DNA of 64,000 nucleotides, from assembly GCA_963851085.1 (NCBI GenBank), contig CAWKNX010000018.1, positions 372,001-436,000 on the forward strand, in the 5' to 3' direction. The position numbers and the translations under genes are program-made. Each line of letters opens with the position of its first letter. Position 1 is the stretch's first letter. Of this stretch, positions 1-8,971 are shown one piece after another. Under the pieces are notes generated by a model. The model saw only the letters and a list, made by a program, of their open reading frames with translations, ran no database searches and was not told the origin of the DNA. This stretch comes from DATFVJ01 sp963851085 (GTDB lineage: Bacteria > Actinomycetota > Actinomycetes > Streptosporangiales > Streptosporangiaceae).

Positions 1-485
1 GAGTGCGGATCGCCCGCACGGTCGGAATATTTGTGATGGCGGCGGTGATCGGCCACCCAGGTCAGAACCGGACCCTCGATGGCCAGGCTGCCCGCGATGG
101 CGAGACCGATACGCAGGGATCTGGTCGCCTTGAAGGAACCGTGCGTGAAGTAGCGGTGGAAGCCGACCGCGATGCCGAGCCCCGAGACGATGTAGAAGGC
201 CAGCCCGATCACCACGTCGCTCCAGCCCAGCCCCCAGCCCCACGCGAGCGGTATCGCGGCCAGCAATGCGAGGAACGGCACGCCGACGAAGATCGCCACC
301 AGCAGGCGCGCGCCGGTGCCCGCGGGCTCGGGCTCGATCTCCGGCGGCGGCGAGGTGCGGGACGGCCCGGCTGATGACGCCGTCCGCGGCGGTTGTGCCG
401 TCTGTGACGTGGCGGGACCACCGGTCGTGTGCGGCGGTTCGAGCAGGGCGCTGCTGCCGGGGGTCAGGGGAGACTTAGGTGTCAT
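1..485 (-). CDS. Acyl-CoA (fatty acid) desaturase, N-terminal part, runs off the window
   Basis: This is the first 161 codons of a membrane fatty acid desaturase (delta-9 type), which introduces a double bond into acyl chains using a di-iron centre. The reading frame is open to the window edge. After a Pro/Thr/Ser-rich N-terminus of about 60 residues come hydrophobic segments (starting LLVAIFVGVPFLALLAAIPL). The first histidine box GFHRYFTH and the second box DHRRHHKYSD follow with the expected spacing. The third box lies outside the window. The ATG at 485 is preceded by AAGGAG at good spacing. Two inverted repeats at 558-587 lie in its presumed promoter. Family assignment is secure from the boxes. 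Exact regiospecificity cannot be told. Confidence 0.93.
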   Translation of the reverse strand, partial: MTPKSPLTPGSSALLEPPHTTGGPATSQTAQPPRTASSAGPSRTSPPPEIEPEPAGTGARLLVAIFVGVPFLALLAAIPLAWGWGLGWSDVVIGLAFYIVSGLGIAVGFHRYFTHGSFKATRSLRIGLAIAGSLAIEGPVLTWVADHRRHHKYSDRAGDPH

Positions 486-557
486 TGCGCTCCTTCGTAG
501 CATTGCGGCCTTGTGTTGCTGCACTGCCGGGTGGGTTCGCGGATCCCTGGGATCTAC

Positions 558-587
558 CTTACGTCACCGTAAGCTACGCATCCGTAG
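558..587. promoter_or_regulatory. Tandem inverted repeats upstream of the desaturase, likely repressor operator
   Basis: Two abutting perfect palindromes are visible: CTTACG-TCAC-CGTAAG (558-573) and CTACG-CATC-CGTAG (574-587), each with a 4-base spacer. They sit 73-102 bases upstream of the desaturase start and are not inside a gene. The shape suits dimers of a TetR-family regulator, a class that often controls desaturase and fatty acid genes. The regulator is not in the window, so its identity is inferred. Confidence 0.6.
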
Positions 588-1050
588 GTTGTGCAAGTGG
601 CGTGACGCAGATTTCACGAAGTTGTCGACGGTCTTATCCTTAACGGCTGCCGCGCGGTCTCAACATCTGAGACGGCGTGACGCGCCGTGTTTCACGGCCC
701 ACGCGGCGCAGCGCCCGCACATGACGGCGGAATCGTTCCCCGGGCGCGGCGCGGAACCGCGATGTGCGCGCGGCGGCCGGGGCGGTTCACGCCGATCGTG
801 GCACGACCAAGCTCTGTGTATATGACTCGCTGCTGTCTGAGTTCGCTCACACAGATCTGGCCGATCCGGCCGGCGCTCAGGCCGGCGAAACCGGCTCACG
901 AGGGGCGCGAGCGGGCGGCACAGGGTACAGATGGTGTGCACGAAGACGCTGCGCCGGAGCGCGGTAGTCCTGAGGCACCGACGTTGCCATCGTCGGCGCG
1001 ACATCGCGAGGACCCGTGTCGACGCCGGTAGGGTAGGGCTGCGAGCTTAT
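588..1050. other. Intergenic, no supported gene
   Basis: This stretch lies between the divergent desaturase promoter and tRNA-Gln. Open frames exist on both strands but encode Arg/Pro-rich, low-information translations without recognisable motifs or ribosome binding sites. It probably holds the promoters of the desaturase and of the tRNA. I see nothing else. Confidence 0.5.
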
Positions 1051-1122
1051 TCCCGGGTAGTCTAATGGCAAGACAAAGGCCTTTGGAGCCTTGAGATGGA
1101 GGTTCGAATCCTCCCCCGGGAG
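1051..1122 (+). tRNA. tRNA-Gln (anticodon UUG)
   Basis: A 72-nt cloverleaf. The acceptor stem TCCCGGG pairs with CCCGGGA, and the D-arm is AGTCTAATGGCAAGAC. The anticodon arm AAGGC-CTTTGGA-GCCTT gives anticodon TTG, and the T-arm is GGAGG-TTCGAAT-CCTCC. The discriminator base is G and CCA is not encoded. It lies just upstream of a convergent HTH gene and of glmU. Confidence 0.96.
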
Positions 1123-1136
1123 CGTTGCTTTACTAG

Positions 1137-2011
1137 CTAATGAGGTTCGGAAGCTGACCGGACTTGCTCAGCGCTATCCATGGTGTGCATCGCAGCGCCC
1201 GCCCAGCCCTCGATCCTCTGGTACAGCTCGGCACTTTGGCGCACGTCTATGCAGAGGCAGCCGTGGTAGTCGTCGCCGACGGTCTTACTCTTGGTCCTTG
1301 GATTGTGCCGCTTCAGCGTCGGCCTGCGGAACTGGGACGCTCTCGCTCCGGTGACGCCGAGCCAGAATTGCTGCGCCGCCCCCACATCCGCGAGTTCGTG
1401 GATATGGACGCGGAAGGACAGTTGCTCGCGCGCGATCCCCGCCACCTCGAGGAAGCGAAGGAAGAACCTGATCAACCGGGGATCGCTGTTGATGAACGTG
1501 ACCCGCTCAGCGCGCCGGTACGGCTTGTTCTTTGCGCCCTCGCACCAGTAGGCGATGGCTCCGGCGATCACGATCTCGCGGTCGCTAAGCTTGCCGACCT
1601 CGTCGGCGGCGGCACCTCGGACGGCCTGGCGCCTGGCGTCGCGGAGTGGCGTTCGCGCGCCCAGTAACGCCGGGACGCCTCGGCTTTGCGCCTGCGGCAC
1701 TCCTCGTCGCTCAGCGGCGGCAACTCGGGGTCGCGGACCCATAAGGAGACAGAACTCTTCGATACGCCAAGTTTGGCAACGATCTCCCTCAAGCTCAGAC
1801 CATGCGCGCGGAGCTCACGGGCTTCTGCCCGCGCGTCGTCCTTGGCGTTGGGGCGGCGGGTCCAGGCTGGGGGCGGCTCGTCCTTGAGCGCCTGGCCGAG
1901 CGTGCTGTTGCCGATGCCGAGGATGGCCTTGATCTCACGGCGTGACAGGCCGGCCCTGCGCAAGGTAACCGCCTCGTCGCGCAGCCGTAATGGATCATCT
2001 TTCGACCCCAT
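1137..2011 (-). pseudogene. Double-HTH protein with LAGLIDADG-like C-terminal domain, frameshifted
   Basis: Two overlapping minus-strand frames together encode one protein of about 290 aa. The N-terminal part (start ATG 2011, MGSKDDPLRL) has two HTH-like segments: RRAGLSRREIKAILGIGNS and RAHGLSLREIVAKLGVSKSS followed by VSLWVRD. The C-terminal part contains IAGAIAYWCEGAK, VTFINSDPRLIRFFLRFL and TLKRHNPRT. This pattern recalls LAGLIDADG domains (GxxxAEG-type motif, then a strand and 'NSD.. LI..F'). The frames switch near 1650, where removing one base from GCGCGC joins WAR to TPLRDARRQAV. Similar proteins are, to my knowledge, widespread in actinomycetes. Function unknown; probably DNA-binding. 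The frameshift may be a sequence error. Confidence 0.65.
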
Positions 2012-2207
2012 ACTCAAAATTGAAGCAGCAGCCGGTGACATTTCCCCACGCCGCCGCGGCCGTGGGGGCTGGCCCGCGCCGGTGCGTTCGGCGTCCCGCG
2101 CGTCGCCATCCGTCCTGGCGGTATCCTGCGGTGGTCGGGCGCGTGAACCATACCTCCGCGCCGCGCCCGTTCCATCGCCGGCCGCGATACTCGAGGAGTT
2201 CTGGGGA

Positions 2208-3680
2208 GTGAGCGTGAGCCGTCCGGCAGCCGTGATCGTCCTCGCCGCCGGCGAGGGCACGCGAATGAAGTCACGCGTACCCAAGGTGCTGCATGAGCTT
2301 TGCGGCCGCAGCATGCTTGGCCATGTCGTGATGACCGCACGCCAGATCGATCCAGAGCGGCTGATCGTCGTCGCCGGGCACGGCCGCGACCTCGTCGCCG
2401 CGCATCTCGCCGAGCAGGCGCCGGAGGCGCGCGTGGTCGTGCAGGACCGGACCGGCGGCACCGGGCACGCCGTCCGCACGGTGATCGACGCGGTCGGTGT
2501 GATCAGCGGCACCGTGGTCGTGACGTACGGCGACACCCCGCTGCTGCGGGCGGAGACGCTCGCCAGGCTCGCCGCCGAGCACGCCGCCGCGTGCAACGCG
2601 GTGACCGTGCTCACCGCACAGGTCCCGGATCCGGCCGGTTACGGCCGCATCGTCCGGGATACGGACGGGACCATGACCGAGATCGTGGAGGAACGGGACG
2701 CGACGCCCGGGCAGTGCGCGATCACCGAGATCAACTCCGGGGTCTACGCCTTCGACGGCGCACTGCTTGCGGACGCGGCCAAGCGGGTATCCACAGCCAA
2801 CGCCAAAGGCGAGGAGTACCTCACCGATGTCGTGGCGATCCTGCGCGGCGACGGGCACCGGACCGGCACCGTGCTCGCCGCCGATGCCGCCGAGGTCGAG
2901 GGAGTCAACGACCGCGCGCAACTCGCGCGGGCCCGCCGGCTGTGCAACGAGCGCCTGCTCACGTACTGGATGCTCGCCGGCGTGACGATCGTCGATCCCG
3001 CCTCCACCTGGATCGACGTCGACGTGACCCTTGAGCCGGACAGTGAGATCTGGCCGGGCACCCAACTGGAGGGCAGGACCGCGATCGGCGCGGGCGCGCG
3101 GATCGGGCCCGGCTGTGTGCTCAAGGATACGACCGTGGCTGAGGGTGCCACCGTGACCCACGCGGTCTGTGATTCGGCCCAGATCGGCCCCGGCGCCTCG
3201 GTCGGGCCATTTGCCTACCTGCGGCCTGGGACCCTGCTCGGGCCAGGTGCCAAGGCGGGTACCCACGTCGAGCTCAAGAACGCGATCGTCGGGCCCGGCT
3301 CCAAGGTTCCGCACCTGTCCTATGTGGGCGACGCCGAGATCGGCGAGCATTCGAACATCGGCGCTGCCACGGTGTTCGTCAACTACGACGGTGTCGCCAA
3401 GCATCGCTCGACCATCGGCGATTACGTCCGGATCGGCAGCGACACCATGATCGTCGCGCCGGTGCACGTCGGAGACGGCGCCTACACCGCGGCCGGTTCG
3501 GTCATCAGCCAGAACGTCCCGCCGGGCGCGCTCGCGGTTGCCCGCGCGCACCAGCGCAACATCGAGGGATGGGTGGCGCGCAGGCGCGCGGGCACTCCCT
3601 CGGCCAGCGCGGCCGAGGCGGCGCAGCGACAGCAACGGGACACGCAGGAAGTCCAGGCCGACGAGGGGGCGGGCGATTGA
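2208..3680 (+). CDS. glmU: Bifunctional N-acetylglucosamine-1-phosphate uridyltransferase / glucosamine-1-phosphate acetyltransferase GlmU
   Basis: GlmU makes UDP-GlcNAc for peptidoglycan and other cell-envelope glycans by acetylating GlcN-1-P and then uridylylating it. The N-terminal nucleotidyltransferase signature VILAAGEGTRMKS-type is present as VIVLAAGEGTRMKSRVPKVL, with the GTGHAV and YGDTPLL motifs. A left-handed beta-helix of hexapeptide repeats follows (IGAGARIGPGCVLKDTTVAEG), ending in the acetyltransferase region NYDGVAKH. The length, 490 aa, is normal. The GTG at 2208 has GAGGAG 9 bases upstream; a second in-frame GTG at 2214 is possible. It is coupled to prs by an overlapping stop/start. 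Two pathways depend on its product here: wall synthesis and probably the exopolysaccharide region downstream. Confidence 0.97.
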   Translation: MSVSRPAAVIVLAAGEGTRMKSRVPKVLHELCGRSMLGHVVMTARQIDPERLIVVAGHGRDLVAAHLAEQAPEARVVVQDRTGGTGHAVRTVIDAVGVISGTVVVTYGDTPLLRAETLARLAAEHAAACNAVTVLTAQVPDPAGYGRIVRDTDGTMTEIVEERDATPGQCAITEINSGVYAFDGALLADAAKRVSTANAKGEEYLTDVVAILRGDGHRTGTVLAADAAEVEGVNDRAQLARARRLCNERLLTYWMLAGVTIVDPASTWIDVDVTLEPDSEIWPGTQLEGRTAIGAGARIGPGCVLKDTTVAEGATVTHAVCDSAQIGPGASVGPFAYLRPGTLLGPGAKAGTHVELKNAIVGPGSKVPHLSYVGDAEIGEHSNIGAATVFVNYDGVAKHRSTIGDYVRIGSDTMIVAPVHVGDGAYTAAGSVISQNVPPGALAVARAHQRNIEGWVARRRAGTPSASAAEAAQRQQRDTQEVQADEGAGD

Positions 3681-4654
3681 CAGGCATAACCGCTACAGGC
3701 GCCAAGCGGCTCCTGCTCTTCTCCGGCCGGGCCTTCCCCGAGTTCGCGCAGGAAGTGGCGCGGTGCCTCGGTATCGAGCCCACGCCGAGCACGCTGCGCG
3801 ACTTCGCGAACGGTGAGATCTTCGTCCGCTTCCTCGAATCCGTGCGCGGCTGCGACGCCTTCGTGCTGCAAAGCCACACCGCTCCGATCAATAAGTGGAT
3901 CATGGAACAGCTGATCATGATCGACGCTCTCAAGCGGGCGTCGGCCAAACGGATCACTGTGGTCACGCCGTTCTTCGGCTATGCGCGCCAGGACAAGAAG
4001 CACCGGGGCAGGGAACCGATATCCGCCCGCCTGATGGCCGACCTGTTCGCGACGGCGGGCGCTGACCGGCTGATGGTGGTCGATCTGCACACGGCCCAGA
4101 TCCAGGGTTTCTTCGACGGGCCCGTCGACCATCTGTTCGCGCTCCCGATCCTCGCCGATTACATCGAGAGCAGGATCGACATCGCGCACGCCACCGTGGT
4201 CGCGCCGGACGCGGGCCGGGTCCGGGTCTGTGAGCGCTGGACGGACCGGCTCGGCTGCCCGCTCGCCATCATCCACAAGCGCCGCGATCCTGATGTCCCG
4301 AACGACGTCAAGGTCTACGAGGTGGTCGGCCAGGTCAAGGGGCGCACCTGCATCCTCGTCGATGACATGATCGACACGGGTGGCACGATCGTGAAGGCGG
4401 CTGAGGCGCTTTTCGAGCAGGGCGCCGCGCGGGTGATCGCGACGGCCACGCACGGCGTGCTCTCCGGGCCCGCCGTGGACTCGCTCAAGAACTCGAGGAT
4501 CAGCGAGATCATCGTCACCGACACGCTGCCGATCACGCAGGACAAGCGGATCGACAAGCTCACGGTGCTGTCGATCGCCCCGATGATCGCCCGGGCGATC
4601 AACGAGGTGTTCAGCGACGGCTCCGTCACGAGCCTCTTCGGCGGTCAGAGCTAA
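3677..4654 (+). CDS. prs: Ribose-phosphate pyrophosphokinase
   Basis: This enzyme makes PRPP from ribose-5-phosphate and ATP for nucleotide, His and Trp synthesis. The 325-aa product starts LTGITATGAKRLLLFSGRAF with a TTG at 3677 that overlaps the glmU stop (GATTGA), behind the purine-rich GAGGGGGCGGG. Family hallmarks seen are FANGEIFVRF, the flexible-loop region TPFFGYARQDKKHRGREPIS, the metal/ribose motif VVDLHTAQIQGFFD, and the PRPP-binding loop CILVDDMIDTGGTIVKAA. The glmU-prs pairing is ancient. Normally rplY follows; here a regulator gene is interposed. Confidence 0.97.
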   Translation: MTGITATGAKRLLLFSGRAFPEFAQEVARCLGIEPTPSTLRDFANGEIFVRFLESVRGCDAFVLQSHTAPINKWIMEQLIMIDALKRASAKRITVVTPFFGYARQDKKHRGREPISARLMADLFATAGADRLMVVDLHTAQIQGFFDGPVDHLFALPILADYIESRIDIAHATVVAPDAGRVRVCERWTDRLGCPLAIIHKRRDPDVPNDVKVYEVVGQVKGRTCILVDDMIDTGGTIVKAAEALFEQGAARVIATATHGVLSGPAVDSLKNSRISEIIVTDTLPITQDKRIDKLTVLSIAPMIARAINEVFSDGSVTSLFGGQS

Positions 4655-4704
4655 CCGGCGGCACCGTGATCCAGTATTGGCCCGCCCGTCAGAACACGTG
4701 CTGT

Positions 4705-4762
4705 GAGGCCGCGCGAACGCCCCCCGCAGGGCTCGCGTTCCTGCGGTCATCCGCGCGGCCTC
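4705..4762 (+). terminator. Strong stem-loop after prs, candidate terminator
   Basis: A perfect 11-bp inverted repeat, GAGGCCGCGCG (4705-4715) with CGCGCGGCCTC (4752-4762), encloses further complementary pieces (AACGC/GCGTT, CGCAGG/CCTGCG). It begins 50 bases after the prs stop. There is no obvious U tract, which is common for actinomycete terminators. It would separate glmU-prs transcription from the SARP gene. Confidence 0.55.
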
Positions 4763-5220
4763 GGAGGTGACCGGCGTTCCCGCCCCCGACGTACCTGACG
4801 GGAACGGCGGCCACCTGCTCCACGAAGACCCGGGCGTATCGACTGGTCTCGCGGGCGGAAAGGCGGACCTTCGTGCCGGGTTTCCCCTACACCGCGGACT
4901 GCGCCCCCGCAGGCCGTCCGTCTCGATCTGGTCCGCCTTCTTGTCGTATCGTTCGCTTATTTATCGCTGCTTGCTGTGCTGCGGTTCTGAGCTTGTCAGC
5001 GAGGCCTTACTGATGGATTGCGTCGCGATTGAGCGGCCCGAGCGGTCTGGCCGGGGTGCTCGCACCCCCGTCCTTCGCCGTCTTGCGCCACGCTCCGTCC
5101 GCCTTTTTGGGACTGACATGCACAGAGCGTTGCGCCATCCGCTTACCTCCTGATTGAGTCATGATTAAGCGTGCTCCCGCGACGTGGCGGGCGAAGCGAC
5201 CCTACGAGCAGGACGGCATC
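4763..5220. other. Intergenic region ahead of the SARP regulator
   Basis: An open frame crosses this stretch but its translation has no recognisable feature and no clear ribosome binding site. A possible upstream ATG of the regulator at 5161 lacks a Shine-Dalgarno. The region most likely carries the regulator's promoter; I cannot place it precisely. Confidence 0.4.
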
Positions 5221-8079
5221 GTGCGGTTTCGGCTTCTCGGACCGCTTGAAGTCCGGTCAGGTGAGGACTGGAGCGGGATCAGCGCTGGCAAGCAGCGTGC
5301 ACTGCTCGCTGCGCTGCTGCTCAAACCGGGTCAGGCGGTGTCCACCGACCGCCTGATCGCCGAAATATGGGGCGAGGAGCCGCCGGCGAAGGCCACGAAC
5401 CTGGTCAGCATCTATGTGCTCAAGCTGCGCAGGATCATCGGTGACCCAGAAGGCAAGGTCCTGGTCACCCGCAGTCCCGGTTACCAGCTCCGGCTCGCGT
5501 CTGGTGATCTGGACGCGGCGCGGTTCGCGGAACTTGCCGCCGCGGGCAGCGAGGCGCTGACCAGCGGGGCGCCCGAGCGTGCGTCGGCTCTGCTCACCGA
5601 GGCACTGGCGCTGTGGCGCGGCCAGCCACTTGCCGACGTGCCGCCCTCGGCCCTGGTCGAGGCCGAGGCTGATCGGCTGGAGGAGTCCAGGATCGCGGTG
5701 GAAGGGCTGCGGATCGAAGCTGAGCTCGCGTGCGGCCGGGCGGCCGGCGTGGTGGCGGGCTTGCGCCGCCTGATCGCCGACCACCCGCTGCACGAGGAAC
5801 TGTGGGCCCTGCTGATGCGGGCGCTGAACGCCGCGGGCCGCCAGGCCGAGGCGCTCGAAACGTACGAGGACGCACGTAAGGCGATCGCCGCGGAGCTCGG
5901 CGTGGATCCCGGAGCCGAACTGCAGCGGCTGTACCAGCAGATCCTGGCGGCCGACGCCCACCACACGGCGCTGGCGGCGTTGCCTGACCACCCGCAGGCC
6001 GCCACGGCGGCGCAGGCCGCCACGGCGGCGCAGGCCGTGGAGCCTGCGGTGCCTGTCGCGCCGTCACAGCTGCCTGCCGACATTCCCGACTTCACCGGCC
6101 GTGGCAAGCACGTGAGGCATCTGTACGACCTGTTTTCCGGCGCCACGCAGGGCGAATCCGGCGCGGTGGTGGTGTCGCTCGTCGCGGGGGCGGGTGGGCT
6201 CGGCAAGACCACGCTCGCCGTGCATGCCGCGCACCGCCTGCGTGCCCAGTTCCCTGACGGCCAGCTTTATGTGAACTTGCTGGGTGCGAGCGGCCAGCCG
6301 GCCTCGGCGCCCGACGTGCTCGCCAGGTTCCTTCGCGAACTCGGCGTCGATGGGGCGCAGATCCCGGTCAGCGACGAGGAGCGCGCCGCGCTCTTCCGTA
6401 CCCGGCTGAGCGGGCGCCGGATGCTCATCGTGCTTGACGACGCGCGCGATGCGGCGCAGGTGCGGCCGCTGCTGCCTGGCAGCGCCACATGTGGTGTGCT
6501 CGTCACCAGCCGCAAGCGGCTGCCTGATCTGGCCGGCGTCCGGCTCGTCGACCTCGACGTGCTTGACGACGACGAGGCACGCGCGTTGCTGATCCGGATC
6601 GTCGGGGCGGAGCGCCTGGAGGCGGAGCCCGGGGCCACTACTCAGGTGCTCGCGGCGTGTGCCGGTCTCCCGCTTGCGATCAGGATTGCCGGAGCCCGTC
6701 TCGCCAGCCGGGCCACCTGGACGATTCAGAAGCTCGCCGACCGGCTTGCCGACGAGCGGCGCCGGATCGACGAGCTCAAGGTCGGTGATCTGGCGGTCCG
6801 GGCCTGCTTTCAGGTCAGCTTCGCCAGCCTGCCCCCGGCCGGTCCGGGAGGTGTTGACCCGGCGCGGGCGTTCCGGCTGCTCGGCCTGTGGCAGGGGCCG
6901 TCCATCGGCTTGCCGGCCGCGGCTGCGCTGCTCGGCGAGTCCGGGAATGATGTCGCCGATGCCCTCGAAGTGCTGGTGGACGCGAACCTGCTGCAATCCT
7001 CGGCCGCCGACAGGTACCGATTTCACGACCTGCTCCGCGTCTACGCGGCCGAACAAGCCATAGAGCAGGAGCCACAGCAAGGGCGCGATGCCGCGGTCCG
7101 CCGGGTGCTTAGCTGGTATCTCCGCGCGGTCGAGACCGCGGGCCGGGTGATCTCCCCTCACCACGCCCGGGTACCGATCGAAGAATACGATCTCGTGCGG
7201 CCTGCCCTTTCATTCGCTTCGCTAGAGCAAGCACTCGGCTGGTGCGAAACCGAGCGGCACAGCCTAATAGCCGCGACCGGGCAGGCTGCCGAGTGCGGGT
7301 TTCATGAGATCGCCTGGAAGCTCCCCGCTGCCTCATTGAGCTTCTTTTACCGGCGTGGCCATTGGGCGAATTGGGTCGTCACCCACGAGATCGGCCTGGC
7401 TAGCGCCCGGAAGGTGGGTGACCGGCAGGCGGAGGCATGGATGCTGAACAACCTCGGCATGGCCTTCGGCCTGCAGCGGCGAGAGGAAGCGGTCGGCTGC
7501 TTCGAGCAGGCACTCGCCATCTACCGCAGGGTCGGTGACCGTCAGGGCGAGTGCCGGGCTGCAACCAACGTGGCCAAGGCCTATCTCGACCTGCGGCGCT
7601 TCGAGGAGGCATTCGACGCGTCGGAGCGGTCCCTCGGCATTCAGCGGCAGGCAGGAATGCGTTACGGCGAGGGAATCACGCTGGGCAACCTCGGCAGCAT
7701 ATGCCGGGAGCTTGGCCGTTTCGATGACGCCGTCGATCGGCTGCAGCAAGCTCTGAGCATCTTCCGCGACCTCGGCGTCCAGGCCGAAGAAGCGGACTCG
7801 CTCGGCGATCTCGGCGATGTGTATCTGGGCCTGGGCCGGGTCGACGGAGCCCTCCGCTGCCTCCGCGACTCACTGGCCATCCGGCGTGTGATCGGCGACC
7901 GTCACGGCCAGGCCGCGACACTCAAGCGCCTCGGTTCAGCCTGGCAGCGCAGCGGGGATCCGGCGAAGGCCCGTGACGCGATGTCCGAGGCTCTTGGCAC
8001 GTTCGAGGAGCTCGGGGATCATGCGCAGGCGGCCGAGGTCCGCGCCGGGCTCGCTGAACTCACAGCGGCGGCCTGCTGA
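5221..8079 (+). CDS. SARP/AfsR-type transcriptional regulator (OmpR-like HTH, BTAD, NB-ARC, TPR)
   Basis: A large pathway-type or global regulator of the AfsR class, 952 aa. The start is taken as GTG 5221 (VRFRLLGPLEV), the usual SARP N-terminus, with AGGA 7 bases upstream. The ATG at 5161 would add 20 residues without an SD. Residues about 1-90 form the winged-helix DNA-binding domain (QRALLAALLLKPGQAVS, YVLKLRRIIGD). Residues about 95-245 are the BTAD domain (ETYEDARKAIAAELGVDPG). A two-copy 18-bp repeat (ATAAQA) links to an NB-ARC ATPase with Walker A GAGGLGKTTLA and Walker B LIVLDDAR. The last 300 residues are TPR repeats (NNLGMAFGLQRREEAVGCFE). It lies between prs and rplY, which are normally adjacent. 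The target is unknown; the nearby exopolysaccharide region is one candidate. Confidence 0.93.
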   Translation: MRFRLLGPLEVRSGEDWSGISAGKQRALLAALLLKPGQAVSTDRLIAEIWGEEPPAKATNLVSIYVLKLRRIIGDPEGKVLVTRSPGYQLRLASGDLDAARFAELAAAGSEALTSGAPERASALLTEALALWRGQPLADVPPSALVEAEADRLEESRIAVEGLRIEAELACGRAAGVVAGLRRLIADHPLHEELWALLMRALNAAGRQAEALETYEDARKAIAAELGVDPGAELQRLYQQILAADAHHTALAALPDHPQAATAAQAATAAQAVEPAVPVAPSQLPADIPDFTGRGKHVRHLYDLFSGATQGESGAVVVSLVAGAGGLGKTTLAVHAAHRLRAQFPDGQLYVNLLGASGQPASAPDVLARFLRELGVDGAQIPVSDEERAALFRTRLSGRRMLIVLDDARDAAQVRPLLPGSATCGVLVTSRKRLPDLAGVRLVDLDVLDDDEARALLIRIVGAERLEAEPGATTQVLAACAGLPLAIRIAGARLASRATWTIQKLADRLADERRRIDELKVGDLAVRACFQVSFASLPPAGPGGVDPARAFRLLGLWQGPSIGLPAAAALLGESGNDVADALEVLVDANLLQSSAADRYRFHDLLRVYAAEQAIEQEPQQGRDAAVRRVLSWYLRAVETAGRVISPHHARVPIEEYDLVRPALSFASLEQALGWCETERHSLIAATGQAAECGFHEIAWKLPAASLSFFYRRGHWANWVVTHEIGLASARKVGDRQAEAWMLNNLGMAFGLQRREEAVGCFEQALAIYRRVGDRQGECRAATNVAKAYLDLRRFEEAFDASERSLGIQRQAGMRYGEGITLGNLGSICRELGRFDDAVDRLQQALSIFRDLGVQAEEADSLGDLGDVYLGLGRVDGALRCLRDSLAIRRVIGDRHGQAATLKRLGSAWQRSGDPAKARDAMSEALGTFEELGDHAQAAEVRAGLAELTAAAC

Positions 8080-8264
8080 GCCGCGCCGTACGCCAGATGA
8101 AGACGTCGGCTGTGCTGTGCCCACGAGTCAGCAGCCGGTATCAGTGGGGTGCCTTTTTTGAGCGTTCACGAGAATCGCCCGCTTTGTCCACTGTACGATG
8201 CTAACTGTCCGTAATTGATCACCATTGATACAACTCCGGGGATTCGGGGTACGAAAGGACGATC

Positions 8265-8426
8265 ATGGGGGACGAACAGCCAGCTGGGCAGTCACCACCC
8301 GACCAGCAGGAACCTACCGATGTCGAAGTTGATGTCCAGCCGGAGCCCGATCAGCAGGACGAGCCCATAACGCCACCTGGCAAACCCAAGGAAGGGTTTG
8401 ATCCAGAGAGCCAATACCAGGGCTAA
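8265..8426 (+). CDS. Small acidic Pro/Gln-rich peptide (53 aa)
   Basis: ATG 8265 follows a good Shine-Dalgarno (GAAAGGA, 5-base spacing). The product starts MGDEQPAGQSPPDQQEP and ends EGFDPESQYQG. It is strongly acidic, rich in Pro, Gln and Asp, has no membrane segment or Cys, and is probably disordered. It lies 185 bases after the SARP regulator and is followed by a hairpin. I do not recognise the family. The clear ribosome binding site and clean stop support a real gene. It could be a regulatory or signalling peptide belonging to the regulator locus, but this is inference. Confidence 0.6.
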   Translation: MGDEQPAGQSPPDQQEPTDVEVDVQPEPDQQDEPITPPGKPKEGFDPESQYQG

Positions 8427-8462
8427 GGCTGCAAAGCCCCGCACACGGCGCTGCGGGGGTGA

Positions 8463-8506
8463 AGGCTGCACCGCGTGGCCGGTCGTCGTGGCCCACGGTG
8501 CAGCCT
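8463..8506 (+). terminator. Hairpin after the 53-aa peptide gene
   Basis: Inverted repeat AGGCTGCACCG (8463-8473) and CGGTGCAGCCT (8496-8506), with extra pairing inside the loop (TGGCC/GGCC). It starts 37 bases after the small gene's stop. No U tract follows. A candidate terminator for the regulator-peptide unit. Confidence 0.55.
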
Positions 8507-8971
8507 CCGGTCTGTGATAGCACCCTGTGAGGGACCACAAGATGAATTTGGCCACCGCATCCCTTCCGCATCAGTAGCCATCCGCGCAACACTCATCACA
8601 CCGACTGGGTCGCATCTGGTAGCAGGGCCAGAGGAAAAGCCCTGGCCGTGAGTCTTTTTCTGGGCGAAGGTGACGATTGCCACCTTCTTCCGCGCTATGT
8701 GATGGAACGTCACCGAGCCGGGCGCGCCGGCGGGCCCGGCCGCGGAATGGTGAGTGCCCCGCATGGAATCGACGCTGGCGAGGACGGCCCGGGACGAACG
8801 CGGCTGAGTACGGCGGAGCCTGATCCCGTCGCGGCGCGTGCCGCGGCTGGGCCGCGCGCGGCCTGCGGTTCTCGGCTAGACTGCGTAGGCTGCGGCCCGC
8901 GGGGATGCCGCGGCTTCGCCTGAGTCCACCGGCTTCAACAAGTCAGTCGTTCCGCATGAGGAGTTATCACC
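8507..8971. other. Intergenic before rplY
   Basis: No supported gene. Frames on both strands are low-information and lack ribosome binding sites. The rplY promoter must lie here; sequences such as TAGACT and TAGGCT near 8876-8890 could be -10 elements, but I cannot choose between them. Confidence 0.4.

Noticed and set aside
3..825. Long plus-strand frames over the window start
   Set aside because: They are antisense to the desaturase, whose histidine boxes and ribosome binding site are clear, or consist of Arg/Pro-rich translations without motifs.
4767..5153. 128-aa plus-strand frame before the SARP gene
   Set aside because: No ribosome binding site, no motif, and it overlaps the likely promoter.
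5161..5220. ATG 5161 as the SARP start
   Set aside because: It has no Shine-Dalgarno and adds 20 residues not typical of SARPs, whereas GTG 5221 gives the usual N-terminus with AGGA upstream.
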